Counted from the stretch's first letter, positions 42,135 to 51,678 are shown. The stretch: 64,000 nt of DNA from Skermanella rosea (GCF_016806835.2 NZ_CP086111.1:1347001-1411000); one strand, 5' to 3'. A program made the numbers and translations. The notes: generated by a model from the letters alone, not told the origin.

Positions 42135-43730
42135 ATGATCACAGATGTGCGCAACTTGTCCGATGGGACGGTGATCGACTCCGACATCTGCATCGTGGGA
42201 GCCGGTGCGGCCGGGATCACGCTGGCGATGGAGCTGATCGGACATAATTTCTCGGTCAACCTGCTGGAAAGCGGCGGGCTCGACTTCGAGGACGACGTCC
42301 AGGCGCTGAACGACGGCGACTGCGTCAGCGAGCACAAGGTCGACCTGATGTGGACCCGTCTGCGTTATTTCGGCGGCACGACCGGCCATTGGGGCGGCAA
42401 CTGCGCTCCGCTCGACGAACGCGATTTCGAGGCCCGTTCCTGGGTGCCCGACAGCGGATGGCCGATCGCCAGGAAGGACCTCGAAAGGTTCTACCCGCGG
42501 GCGTACCGCTACTGCGAGCTGCCGTCCGACGACTACTCGGTCGAACACTGGGCCGAGGTATCGGAGAAGTTCCGCAGGAGCCGGATCCCGGTCACCGGCG
42601 AGGAGATCGGCGAGAAGCTGTTCCTGAAAAGCCCGCCGACCCGTTTCGGCGACGTCTACCGCGCCGACCTCGCGAAGCCGGACAGCCAGTGCACGGTCTA
42701 TCTCCACGCCAACGTCGTCGAGATCGAGGCCGGCGAGGACGCTTCCGAGGTCCTGGGCCTCCGGACCCGCGACGTGAGCGGGCGTGGCTGCCGCTTCACC
42801 GCCAGGATCTTCATCCTGGCGACCGGCATCGAGAACGCGCGTCTCCTGCTGCTGTCCAACAAGGTTCGCCCCAACGGGCTGGGCAACGACCACGACGTGG
42901 TCGGCCGCTACTTCATGGCCCACACCACCATCCGCACCGGCCGGGCGATGCTGGAGGTGCCTAAGGAGACGGTGCGGTTCTACGGCCTGGACACCTGGGC
43001 CACCCGGTTCGAGAGCGGCGGCGCGCCCTTCATGAACGCCCTGCAGCCGACCTACCCGGTCCAGGAGCGCGAGGGCATGCTGAACAGCGTCGTGTTCCTC
43101 GACGAGTCCTACGAAGGGGAGCACGCCCCGGGCTTCGTGGCGCTGCGCAAGATCGTCAAGCAGATCATCCAGGGTCGCATACCCGACCGACTCGGCGAAA
43201 ATCTCGGCAAGGTGATCGGCGACCTGGATTCGGTCGCCAAGGCGCTTTATGCGCGGGCCAGCGGCAACAGCGACTACCGGGCCGTGGAAATGCGCTATTT
43301 CGCGGAGCAGGCGCCCAACCGCGACAGCCGCGTCATGCTCGGCCCCGAGCGCGACTCGCTCGGGCAGAACCGGCTGGTGCTCGACTGGAGGCTCCAGCAG
43401 ATCGACAAGCACACGATCCTACGGACCCAGGATCTGGTCGCCCGCGAGTTCGGCAAGCTCGGCGTCGGCCGCCTTCAGGTCCAGTTCGAGAACGAAGAGG
43501 ATCCCTGGCCGACGACCATCGATTCGTCGGCGCACTTCATGGGCACGACCCGGATGCACAAGGATCCGCGCCAGGGGGTCGTGGACGAGAATTGCCGGGT
43601 CCACGGCATCCGGAACCTGTACATCGCCGGCGGGTCGGTGTTCCCGACGGCCGGGGCGACGATGGTGACGATGAACATCGTGGCCCTGGCCGTGCGTCTG
43701 GCCGACCACCTGATCGGCAAGCTGGCCTGA
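42135..43730 (+). CDS. GMC-family FAD-dependent oxidoreductase
   Basis: 531 residues. The FAD dinucleotide motif is SDICIVGAGAAGITLAMEL near residue 15, followed by RYFGGTTGHWGGNCAPLD (the GGTS/T-HW region of the GMC family) and the C-terminal SSAHFMGTTRM with catalytic His and GGSVFPTAGATMVTMNIVAL. It oxidises an alcohol or sugar; there is no signal peptide, and the donor is unknown. Neighbours give no pathway. It is followed by a nested hairpin that probably terminates transcription. Confidence 0.92.
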   Translation: MITDVRNLSDGTVIDSDICIVGAGAAGITLAMELIGHNFSVNLLESGGLDFEDDVQALNDGDCVSEHKVDLMWTRLRYFGGTTGHWGGNCAPLDERDFEARSWVPDSGWPIARKDLERFYPRAYRYCELPSDDYSVEHWAEVSEKFRRSRIPVTGEEIGEKLFLKSPPTRFGDVYRADLAKPDSQCTVYLHANVVEIEAGEDASEVLGLRTRDVSGRGCRFTARIFILATGIENARLLLLSNKVRPNGLGNDHDVVGRYFMAHTTIRTGRAMLEVPKETVRFYGLDTWATRFESGGAPFMNALQPTYPVQEREGMLNSVVFLDESYEGEHAPGFVALRKIVKQIIQGRIPDRLGENLGKVIGDLDSVAKALYARASGNSDYRAVEMRYFAEQAPNRDSRVMLGPERDSLGQNRLVLDWRLQQIDKHTILRTQDLVAREFGKLGVGRLQVQFENEEDPWPTTIDSSAHFMGTTRMHKDPRQGVVDENCRVHGIRNLYIAGGSVFPTAGATMVTMNIVALAVRLADHLIGKLA

Positions 43731-43740
43731 TTCCAACCTT

Positions 43741-43788
43741 CCTCCGTCCTGCGGGAGATGGCCGGATCAAGTCCGGCCAAGACGGAGG
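43741..43788 (+). repeat. REP-like palindrome, copy 3, nested in a longer hairpin (probable terminator)
   Basis: Inner palindrome TGGCCGGA (43759-43766), TCAAG, TCCGGCCA (43772-43779). Outer arms CCTCCGTC (43741-43748) and GACGGAGG (43781-43788) are exact complements. It starts 11 bp after the GMC oxidoreductase stop. A GTAGGTCGGC...GGCTAC short hairpin follows at 43816-43838, repeating the arrangement seen at 22.5 kb. Confidence 0.7.
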
Positions 43789-43862
43789 GGGAGCGAAGCG
43801 GCGCGCGGCAGCCATGTAGGTCGGCCGCGCCCGGCTACGATGAAGGGGTATTGGCGCCAGCC

Positions 43863-44018
43863 TCAGTCGGAAATCGGGTACGTGACGATGTCCACGGCGG
43901 CGCCCGTCACCGTCACGGCGGCGGAACCGACGGTGGTGACCGCCCCGACCGTGGTGCCCACTATGCCGCAGCCGCAAAGGTTAGTGAGCAGGCAAAGTAA
44001 AGCGGTAATTCGAACCAT
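43863..44018 (-). CDS. Tiny lipoprotein (51 aa)
   Basis: A short minus-strand gene. ATG 44018 opens MVRITALLCLLTNLCGCGIV, a lipoprotein-like signal with Cys at 15 and 17, followed by GTTVGAVTTVGSAAV and a stop at 43863. Gly/Thr/Val-rich mini-lipoproteins of this GCGxVGTTVG type are common in Alphaproteobacteria but their role is not known to me. AGGA lies 9 bp upstream of the ATG. It is divergent from the antiporter gene and lies between it and the GMC oxidoreductase repeat region. Confidence 0.65.
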   Translation of the reverse strand: MVRITALLCLLTNLCGCGIVGTTVGAVTTVGSAAVTVTGAAVDIVTYPISD

Positions 44019-44217
44019 GGATGCGCTATCCTGAAGCCGGCCATACCTCGATGGTATCGGCCATGCCTCCTTTGATGCACTATCCGGTTCCCGGCCACAA
44101 GACCGTCATGATCGATCCTCAAACTGTTCCAGGCCCGAGGGCCGCGTTGATGCAAACTGGCCGGGGCCGCGCACGCGGCCTTACGTTCTCCTGATCGATG
44201 CTCACCGGGTTTCCGAC

Positions 44218-46704
44218 TTGAACGACCTCATCCTCTTCATCCTGGTCATCAGCGCCCTGCTCGTGGTCGCAAGCGTCCTTCAACCCCTGGCCGACCGGCT
44301 GCGGCTGCCCCATTCGGTGCTGCTCGCCGCGGTCGGAGTCGCGATCGCGGCCGCCGCGGTGACGCTGGTCCCGACCGGGGAGCCGCGGATGGTCAGCGAG
44401 GCGGCCGCGGCCATCGCCGAGATGTCGTTCAGCTCCTCCACATACATCCTGGTGTTCCTACCGGCGCTGCTGTTCCAGGCGGCGCTGACGATCGACGTCC
44501 GGCGGATGATGGAGGACGCGGCCCCGATCCTGCTCCTGGCGGTGGTCGCCGTGTTCGTCGCCACCGCGGTGATCGGGCTGGCGCTGTGGCCGCTGGCGGG
44601 GGTGCCCCTGGTGGTCTGCCTGATGCTGGGATCGATCGTGGCGACCACCGACCCGGCCGCGGTCATCGCGATCTTCCGCGACATCGGGGCGCCGGCGCGG
44701 CTGGTCCGGCTGGTCGAGGGCGAGAGCCTGCTCAACGACGCCGCCGCCATCGCGATCTTCTACGTCCTGCTGGAGATGATCGTCTCGGGCGACGAGCCCG
44801 ACCTGCTGATGGGCGCCTGGGACTTGGCGCTGGACCTGGGCGGCGGCACCGTGCTGGGAATCGTCGGAGCGCGGCTGGCGGTGGCGGTGATCCCGCTGCT
44901 GCGCGGCAGGCGCACGGCGGAGGTGACCCTGACCCTGGCGCTGCCTTACCTGATCTATGTCACCGGCGACCACTTCCTGGGGGTCTCCGGCGTCGTCGCG
45001 GTGGCGGTGGCCGGGCTGGTGTTCGGTGCGGGCAGCCGCTCCCGGTTGTCGCCGTCGGGATGGGCTTACCTGGACGCGGTCTGGGAGCAGGTGGCCTTCC
45101 TGGCGGGATCGCTGGTCTTCATCCTGGCGGCGCTGATGGTGCCGAAGCTTCTGGTGGGAGTCAGCGCGCACGACGGCTTCCTGCTGCTGGTGATGGTCGC
45201 GGCGGCGCTGGCCGCGCGCGCCCTGGTCCTGTTCCTGCTGCTGCCGCCGCTGACCCTGCTGAAGCTCAGCGCCAGGATCAGCAATTCCTACAAGCTGGTG
45301 CTGACCTGGGGCGGGCTGCGCGGGGCCGTAACCCTGGCGCTGGCCCTGTCCGTGACCGAGGCGCGCGGCATCGAGGGCGAGGAGCAGCGGCTGGTGACGG
45401 TGCTGGCGACCGGCTTCGTGCTGTTCACCCTGTTCGTCAACGGCACGACGCTTCGCACGGTGATCAAGCTGCTCGGGCTGAACCGGCTGTCGCCGCTCAA
45501 CCAGGCGCTCCGCACCCAGGTTCTGGCCCTGTCGCTGGCCGAGGTCCGCGACTCGGTCCAGGAGACCGCCCAGGAATACGAGTTCCCGCCGACCGTCGCC
45601 CGCGCGATCCAGAAGCCCTACGACGCCCGGATCGCGGAGGTCACCTCGGCCGGCAGCCTGGAAGAGCGGATCTCCGACCGCGACCGGATCACGCTGGGGC
45701 TGATCTCGCTCGCCAACCGCGAACGTCAGCTTGTGCTGGAGCACCACGGCCTTCAGACCGTGTCGGGCGACATCATCGAGGCGCTGCTGCGCAACGCCGG
45801 GGAGATCTATGACGGCGCGCGGACGGGCGGCAGGATCGGCTACAACCGTGCAGCGCGCAAGATCCTGCGGCTGCCGCGGGCGTTCCGATTCGCCTATTCG
45901 CTGCACCGCTGGACCGGGGTGGAGCGTCCGCTCGCCCGGCAGGTGTCGAAGCGGTTCGACAAGTTCCTGGTGCGCCGCCTGGTGCTGGAGGAGCTGATCC
46001 GCTTCAACAGCCGCAGCCTGAAGCCGCTGCTGGGGGACCGGGTCGCCGAACTGCTCGGCGAGGTGCTGGGCGGCCGGATGGAAGCCTCCTCCAAGGCGTT
46101 GGACGCGCTGGAGCTGCAATATCCCGAATACGCCGAGGCGCTGAGCCAGCGGTTCCTCCGCAAGTTCGCGCTCCGGCGGGAGATGGCCCGTTACGAGAGC
46201 CTGTTCCACGACGGGCTGATCGGCCAGGAACTGTTCGAAGACCTCCGCCGAGGCGTCGAGGTGCGGCGGCGCGAGGCCGACCGGCGGCCCAAGCTGGACC
46301 TGCGGCTCGACAAGGTGGCCCTGATCGCCCAGGTGCCGCTGTTCAACGGCCTGGAGCCGAACGACATGGCGCGGCTGGCCAAGATCCTGCGGTCCCGCCT
46401 GGCGCTGCCCGACCAGACCTTCATCCGCGCCGGGGACCGCGGCAACGCGATGTACTTCATCTCCTCCGGCGCGGTCGAGGTGGTGCTGCCGGATCGCCGC
46501 ATCCGGCTGGGACGCGGCGACTTCTTCGGCGAGATGGCCCTGCTGGACGGCGGGCCGCGCCGGGCGGACGTGGTGGCCCTGACCTACTGCACGCTGCTGG
46601 AACTGCGCTCCGGCGACTTCAGGAAGTTCCTGAAGGCCAACCCGCACATCAGCGAGCGGATCGACCAAGTCGCCCAGGAGCGCGGGGTGAAGCGGGTGGC
46701 CTGA
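44218..46704 (+). CDS. Na+/H+ antiporter (NhaP/CPA1 type) with C-terminal cyclic-nucleotide-binding domain
   Basis: 828 residues. About 12 membrane helices in the first ~420 residues carry the CPA1 ion-site motifs ATTDPAAVIAIFRDIGAP and GESLLNDAAAIAIFY. A helical cytoplasmic linker (about 430-690) leads to a cNMP-binding domain (about 695-815) with the phosphate cassette FFGEMALLDGGPRRADVV. That cassette includes the conserved Arg, so cAMP or cGMP gating is plausible. It exchanges monovalent cations for protons at the inner membrane. The start codon appears to be TTG 44218; no better in-frame start is seen. Confidence 0.92.
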   Translation: MNDLILFILVISALLVVASVLQPLADRLRLPHSVLLAAVGVAIAAAAVTLVPTGEPRMVSEAAAAIAEMSFSSSTYILVFLPALLFQAALTIDVRRMMEDAAPILLLAVVAVFVATAVIGLALWPLAGVPLVVCLMLGSIVATTDPAAVIAIFRDIGAPARLVRLVEGESLLNDAAAIAIFYVLLEMIVSGDEPDLLMGAWDLALDLGGGTVLGIVGARLAVAVIPLLRGRRTAEVTLTLALPYLIYVTGDHFLGVSGVVAVAVAGLVFGAGSRSRLSPSGWAYLDAVWEQVAFLAGSLVFILAALMVPKLLVGVSAHDGFLLLVMVAAALAARALVLFLLLPPLTLLKLSARISNSYKLVLTWGGLRGAVTLALALSVTEARGIEGEEQRLVTVLATGFVLFTLFVNGTTLRTVIKLLGLNRLSPLNQALRTQVLALSLAEVRDSVQETAQEYEFPPTVARAIQKPYDARIAEVTSAGSLEERISDRDRITLGLISLANRERQLVLEHHGLQTVSGDIIEALLRNAGEIYDGARTGGRIGYNRAARKILRLPRAFRFAYSLHRWTGVERPLARQVSKRFDKFLVRRLVLEELIRFNSRSLKPLLGDRVAELLGEVLGGRMEASSKALDALELQYPEYAEALSQRFLRKFALRREMARYESLFHDGLIGQELFEDLRRGVEVRRREADRRPKLDLRLDKVALIAQVPLFNGLEPNDMARLAKILRSRLALPDQTFIRAGDRGNAMYFISSGAVEVVLPDRRIRLGRGDFFGEMALLDGGPRRADVVALTYCTLLELRSGDFRKFLKANPHISERIDQVAQERGVKRVA

Positions 46705-46725
46705 ACGACTCTACCGCTCCCATCC

Positions 46726-47472
46726 TTATCGGCCGCCGGAGACCGGCACCAGCGCGCCGCAGACATAGGACGACCGCTCCGACAGCAGCCAGACGATCGC
46801 CTGCGCCACCTCCTCGGCGGCGCCGACGCGCCCCTCCGGGACGCCGCCGACCAACCTTTCGAGCCGGCCGGGGATGCCGCTGGCGTCGTGGATCTCGGTG
46901 TCGATCAGGCCGGGATTGACGGCATTCACCCGGATGCCTTCCGGCCCCAGCTCCTTCGACAGGCCGATGGTCAGGCTGTCCACGGCGCCCTTGCTGGCGG
47001 CGTAGTGGACGAACTCGTTGGGGGAGCCCAGCGCCGCCGCGCGCGACGATACGTTGACGATCACGCCGCCCTGGCCGCCGCGGCTCCTGGCCATGCGCCG
47101 CGCCGCCTCGCGGGCGCACAGGAAGGGGCCGACGACGTTGATCGCCATCACGCTCTCGATCGTCTCCGCGGCCAGGTCGAGCAGCTTGCCCGCGGGGCCG
47201 GTGATGCCGGCATTGTTGACCAGCCCGGTCACGGGGCCGAGCTGGTCGTCCACGGCGGCGAACAGGCGCATCACGTCCTGCTCGCGCGCCATGTCGCCCT
47301 GCACGGCGATGGCCCGGACCCCGTGGGAACGGGCGTTGCCGGCGACCGCCTCGGCCTTGGCCTTGTCGCGCAGGTAGTTGACGCAGACGTCCCAGCCCGC
47401 CTGGGCGGCCAGGCGGACCGTCGCGGCGCCGATGCCGCGGCTGCCGCCGGTCACGACGAGAATTCCAGCCAT
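46726..47472 (-). CDS. SDR-family oxidoreductase
   Basis: 248 residues, classical short-chain dehydrogenase. The NAD(P) motif is GGSRGIG (9-15), the structural motif VNNAG, and the active site NVSSRAAALG followed by HYAASKG gives Ser-Tyr-Lys. The substrate is unknown. It is transcribed 59 bp behind an alpha-ketoglutaric semialdehyde dehydrogenase gene, so a sugar or aldonate dehydrogenase role in pentose catabolism is possible but not shown. Converges with the antiporter gene (21-bp gap). Confidence 0.92.
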   Translation of the reverse strand: MAGILVVTGGSRGIGAATVRLAAQAGWDVCVNYLRDKAKAEAVAGNARSHGVRAIAVQGDMAREQDVMRLFAAVDDQLGPVTGLVNNAGITGPAGKLLDLAAETIESVMAINVVGPFLCAREAARRMARSRGGQGGVIVNVSSRAAALGSPNEFVHYAASKGAVDSLTIGLSKELGPEGIRVNAVNPGLIDTEIHDASGIPGRLERLVGGVPEGRVGAAEEVAQAIVWLLSERSSYVCGALVPVSGGR

Positions 47473-47531
47473 CACCTTGTCTCCCCTATCAGTCTTCTTC
47501 TTGTTGGTCCCCGCAGGGTCCGGCCTTGCCG

Positions 47532-48962
47532 TCAGGGCAGGATGTAGGAGGTCTTCACCGTGGTGTAGAACTCCGCCGCGTAGCGACCCTGCTCGCGGGG
47601 GCCGTAGCTGGACGCCTTCCGGCCGCCGAACGGCACGTGGTAGTCGACGCCGGCGGTCGGCAGGTTGACCATCACCATGCCGGCCTGGGAGTTGGCGCGG
47701 AAATGGTTGGCGTGCTTCAGCGACGTGGTGGCGATGCCGGCCGACAGGCCGAACTGGGTGTCGTTGGCGACGTGCAGCGCCTCCTCGTAGTCCTTCACCC
47801 GGATCACCGTGCCGACCGGGCCGAAGATCTCCTCCCGGTTGACCCGCATGTCGTTGGTGGTCTCGGCGAACAGGCAGGGCGACATGTAGAAGCCCGGCGT
47901 GTCGCGGTTGAGGCGGTCGCCGCCGAACACCTTGCGGGCACCTTCCTCCTGGCCGATCGCGACGTATTTCAGGTTCTGGTCGAGCTGGCGCTGGTCGACC
48001 GCCGGACCCATCTGGGTCTCCGGCTTCAGAGCGTCGCCGACCACAAGCTTGGAGATCCGCTCGGCCACGGCATCGACGAAGCGGTCGTGGATGCCCTGGG
48101 TGACGACCATGCGGGACGATGCCGTGCAGCGCTGGCCGGTCTGGAAATAGGCGCCGTTGACCGCGATGGAGACGGCGGTGTCCAGGTCGGCGTCGTCGAG
48201 CACGACCAGCGGGTTCTTGCCGCCCATCTCCAGCTGGAACTTGATCATGCGCTCGACGGCCTGGGCCGCCACCTTGCGGCCGGTCGGCACCGATCCGGTG
48301 AAGCTCAGCGCGTCCACGCCGCCGATCAGCGCCGAGCCGATCTTCGATCCCGAGCCCATCACGAGGTTGAAGACGCCTTCCGGGATGCCGGCCCGCGAGA
48401 TGATGTCGGCCAGCGCCCAGGCGCAGCCGGGGGTCAGCTCGGCCGGCTTCAGGACGACGCAGTTGCCGTATGCGAGGGCCGGGGCGATCTTCCAGGCGGG
48501 GATCGCGATCGGGAAGTTCCAGGGCGTGATCAGCCCGACCACGCCGATCGGCTCGCGGGTGATCTCGATCTCGACGCCGGGGCGGGTCGAGGCCAGCTTC
48601 TCGCCCTGGAGGCGCAACACCTCGCCGGCGAAGAACTTGAAGATATGGCCGGCGCGGGTCGCCTCGCCGACGCCGTCGGCCAGCGGCTTGCCTTCCTCGC
48701 GCGCGAGCAGCCGGCCCAGCTCGTCGCGCCGCTCCAGGATCTCGTTGCCGATCTTCTCCAGCATGTCGGCGCGGTTCTGGATCGGGGAGCGGGACCAGGC
48801 CGGGAAGGCGGCCCGGGCCGCCGCGACCGCCTGCTCGACCTGCTCCGCCGTCGCGGCGGCGTATTCCCCGACCACGTCGTCGGTGTTGGACGGATTGATG
48901 TTGCGGATGACGTCGGTGCTTTCGACCCAGTTCCCCGCGATGAGATTCCTGTTGATCGTCAT
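47532..48962 (-). CDS. Aldehyde dehydrogenase, alpha-ketoglutaric semialdehyde dehydrogenase type
   Basis: 476 residues. Catalytic C279 (GQRCTASS), general base E245 (LEMGGKNP) and the NAD-site Asn in TPWNFPIAIPAWK are all present. The opening NLIAGNWVES and the region QRCTASSRMVVTQGIHDRFV resemble Azospirillum-type KGSADH, which makes 2-oxoglutarate in the non-phosphorylated pentose and aldarate pathways. This fits the xylonate-type dehydratase at 17-18.9 kb and the acid-sugar dehydratase operon at 1-5.9 kb. GAGGGGAA lies upstream of the ATG. Confidence 0.9.
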   Translation of the reverse strand: MTINRNLIAGNWVESTDVIRNINPSNTDDVVGEYAAATAEQVEQAVAAARAAFPAWSRSPIQNRADMLEKIGNEILERRDELGRLLAREEGKPLADGVGEATRAGHIFKFFAGEVLRLQGEKLASTRPGVEIEITREPIGVVGLITPWNFPIAIPAWKIAPALAYGNCVVLKPAELTPGCAWALADIISRAGIPEGVFNLVMGSGSKIGSALIGGVDALSFTGSVPTGRKVAAQAVERMIKFQLEMGGKNPLVVLDDADLDTAVSIAVNGAYFQTGQRCTASSRMVVTQGIHDRFVDAVAERISKLVVGDALKPETQMGPAVDQRQLDQNLKYVAIGQEEGARKVFGGDRLNRDTPGFYMSPCLFAETTNDMRVNREEIFGPVGTVIRVKDYEEALHVANDTQFGLSAGIATTSLKHANHFRANSQAGMVMVNLPTAGVDYHVPFGGRKASSYGPREQGRYAAEFYTTVKTSYILP

Positions 48963-49117
48963 GTCTGCCGAGTTCCCCTCTCGTCCTTGGTCGCCGCGTT
49001 GGTCGCGGCGCTGATCGTTGGCTGCCATGCTGGCAGGACCGAGCCGGTATGACCACCCGTAAATGCGCCTGGACGGGGAAGGTTCGCGCAAGGCTGATAT
49101 GGCGTGCTGCCGCACCG

Positions 49118-51529
49118 CTATTCCGGGGAGCCGGCACCCAGGGGCTCCGCTCCGCCCGGCAGGTCCAGGGCGAAGCCCAGGAACCGGGTTGTCTGCGTCC
49201 TGCTGAAATTGTTGTCGCTGACGAGGACGAGGCTCTGGCGGCCATCCGGAAGCACCGGTCCCAGCGCCAGCCCTTCGACGTTGCCGAGCGGAAGTCCGAG
49301 CTTGGACAGGTCCAGCAGCAGTTCCTTGGCCGCCGGTACGGGAGCCGGCCGGCCGGCGAGGCCGTGGATGCCGGAGATATCGTCGGCATCGCCGATGCGC
49401 ATCTCGAACAGCTTGATCGCGTGCTCCGCTCCCGTGCCGAAGGACCGTTCCAGCGCCAGCAGGGTGCCCTGGTCGTCGAGGGCGAGCAGTTCGACCAGGC
49501 CGCTGAGCGCGAATCCGCCGGCGGTCTTCGGCGCGGCGGCGATCGCCTCGGTCGGGTAGAGGTATTCCGCCTTCACTCGGCCGCTCGCGGTATCGAAGGC
49601 CAGGATCCGCACGGGACTTCCGCGGTCGAGGCTCGCTTCCGGGCCATCCTGGGCCAGCGCGTTCTCCGTGGCGGAATAGAGAGTGCGGCCGTCGGGCGTG
49701 AGGGTCAGGCTCTCGAAAGCGAGGTTGTTTCGGACACCCTGGGCGCCTTCCCCGTCGGGCAGGAACTTCGACGGCACCTCCAGCGACCGGAGCTGCCGGC
49801 CGTCCGGGCCGAACTCCGCCACGAAGGGCGGCACACGGTTGCCGGCGTCGCCTTCCGACGCGATGAACAGCGTTCCCCCGGCGCTCAGGGCGATGCCTTC
49901 GGGGTCCGCCGCGCCGTCCGGGAAGGGCCGCCCGTCCGGGGTGGTCAGGTTGACGGCCGCCGTGACGGCGACGTCGCCGTCGGCCAAGCGCCCGTCCGAG
50001 AGATCCAGGTCGAGCGTATGGAAGCGCGGCGCGCCGGTCTCGCCGCCGCGGCTGTCGGAGATGGCGTGGAACGATCCCGTCGCCGGGTTCCAGGCGAGGC
50101 CCGACAGCCCGCCGACCTCCGTACCCTCGAACCTGAAGCCGGCGGGAAGGGTCGCGACGCCCAGGAATTCGATCTCGGTTCCGTCGCGGAGCACCCGGGC
50201 CGCGATGCCGGGATGGTCGGTGAAGAAGCCGTCCGCGCCGAGCTCGGCCAGCAGCCTGACCTGTTCGGGCAGGGTCAGCGCCGTGCCGTCCGGCTCCAGC
50301 GGAAGGAAATTCTCCTCCGCGCGCAGGGTATAGGGATGGACCAGCAGGCCGGCCTCGTGGGCATCCCGGATCAACGGCCGGATCTCCCCGGTCAGGCGGG
50401 AGACGACCCGGGCGGCGCCGTCGCCGTCCGCATCCACCGGCCGGTCGAGCCTTTCCCGCAGGAGGATGCTGTCGATCCAGGGGCCGATGCCTTCGGCATA
50501 CCGGGCGGAGATGTGCTTCAGGACGTCGGGCGCGACGAGATCGCCGTAGCCGGTCTGCCGGCCGATCGCGATCGGAAACCCGTCGTAGACCGACATGTCG
50601 GCGCCGCGTGCCGCGTTGTCCGGATCGGCGTTGAAGGCGATGTCATAAGGTGCCGAGAAACCGCCGGACCCGCGGAGGCTGCCGAGCAGCTGGACCAGCG
50701 GCAGGTCGATGCCGGCGGCCGGCATGGTCTTGTCCTGGAGTTCGATCAGGTTGGCGACTTCGAAGCTCTGGATGAAGACCCGGGATGGATCGGTGAAATC
50801 CTGCTCGGCCAGGGTCCGGACCAGGGTGCCGCCCAGGTCGGCCCGGATCGACGAGCCGCCGTCGATGACATCGAGCTGCCCGTTGCGGTTGGCGTCCTCC
50901 CCGGGGTCCAGGATGCCGTCGCCGTCCCGGTCCTCGTTCTGGCGGGTGCCTTCCAGGGCGTGGTAGGTGGGGTGCTTGGTTTCCGCATATATCCCGACCT
51001 TGCGGCCGGTCTCGGCTTCCACCTGTTTGACGAGCCGGACGATCTCCTCCAGCGTCGGGATCTCGAACCGGCCGTCATAGGCCGCGTTGTCCGGCCGGAT
51101 CGCGGGGATGCGCTCCCGCGCGCCCAGCTGCTTGATCTCGGCCAGCGAGAAATCCTCGCTGAACCATCCGGCCACCGCCTCGCCGTCCATCAGCTTGATG
51201 GCGAACCGGTCGGCGAAGTCGGGCCTGCCGTCGCCATCGCCGTCGAATTCGGCGACGTCGGTGGTTCGCTGGGTGACGACGGGACGGCCGTCGGCGCCGA
51301 ACAGGATGTTGCCGTCCGCATCGAGGCGGACCTGCGCCAGCAGGTTCTCGTGACGGGCGATCAGGACGCCGTCCCGCGTCGTCACCAGGTCGGGTTCGAT
51401 GAAGTCGGCGCCCAGTTCGATGGCGAGACGATATGCCTCAAGCGTGTGCTCCGGGCGGGAGCCGCTCGCTCCCCGGTGGCCGATGACGATGGGGGTTGCG
51501 GCGATCTGCGTCCCCTGGCCCTGCATCAT
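49118..51529 (-). CDS. Glycerophosphodiester phosphodiesterase fused to esterase-like (phytase-like) domain
   Basis: 803 residues from ATG 51529, which has GGAGGAG just upstream. The N-terminal GDPD domain shows IGHRGASGSRPEHT with H18/R19, E45 and D47 (FIEPD) and H60. Within it, DGDGDGRPDFAD and DRDGDGILDPGEDANRNGQL are EF-hand/dockerin-like Ca2+ loops. From about residue 470 the sequence has the beta-propeller 'esterase-like activity of phytase' character (GLSGLAWNPATGSFHAISD). It probably hydrolyses glycerophosphodiesters and possibly another phosphate ester. No Sec signal is seen, so export by type I secretion or cytoplasmic action are both open. Confidence 0.85.
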   Translation of the reverse strand: MMQGQGTQIAATPIVIGHRGASGSRPEHTLEAYRLAIELGADFIEPDLVTTRDGVLIARHENLLAQVRLDADGNILFGADGRPVVTQRTTDVAEFDGDGDGRPDFADRFAIKLMDGEAVAGWFSEDFSLAEIKQLGARERIPAIRPDNAAYDGRFEIPTLEEIVRLVKQVEAETGRKVGIYAETKHPTYHALEGTRQNEDRDGDGILDPGEDANRNGQLDVIDGGSSIRADLGGTLVRTLAEQDFTDPSRVFIQSFEVANLIELQDKTMPAAGIDLPLVQLLGSLRGSGGFSAPYDIAFNADPDNAARGADMSVYDGFPIAIGRQTGYGDLVAPDVLKHISARYAEGIGPWIDSILLRERLDRPVDADGDGAARVVSRLTGEIRPLIRDAHEAGLLVHPYTLRAEENFLPLEPDGTALTLPEQVRLLAELGADGFFTDHPGIAARVLRDGTEIEFLGVATLPAGFRFEGTEVGGLSGLAWNPATGSFHAISDSRGGETGAPRFHTLDLDLSDGRLADGDVAVTAAVNLTTPDGRPFPDGAADPEGIALSAGGTLFIASEGDAGNRVPPFVAEFGPDGRQLRSLEVPSKFLPDGEGAQGVRNNLAFESLTLTPDGRTLYSATENALAQDGPEASLDRGSPVRILAFDTASGRVKAEYLYPTEAIAAAPKTAGGFALSGLVELLALDDQGTLLALERSFGTGAEHAIKLFEMRIGDADDISGIHGLAGRPAPVPAAKELLLDLSKLGLPLGNVEGLALGPVLPDGRQSLVLVSDNNFSRTQTTRFLGFALDLPGGAEPLGAGSPE

Positions 51530-51678
51530 GGTCTCCTCCGTCCCGGCCCGGTCTGGCGCCGATGGGAGAACAGGTGGGGGTGCCGTGTCGATCGGTCGCA
51601 TGAAATTTCCATGTCAGGCACAGCGAACGGGCGGCCCGGCGGTTGGCATAGTCGAGGAAACCACGGGACGGCGGAGCC

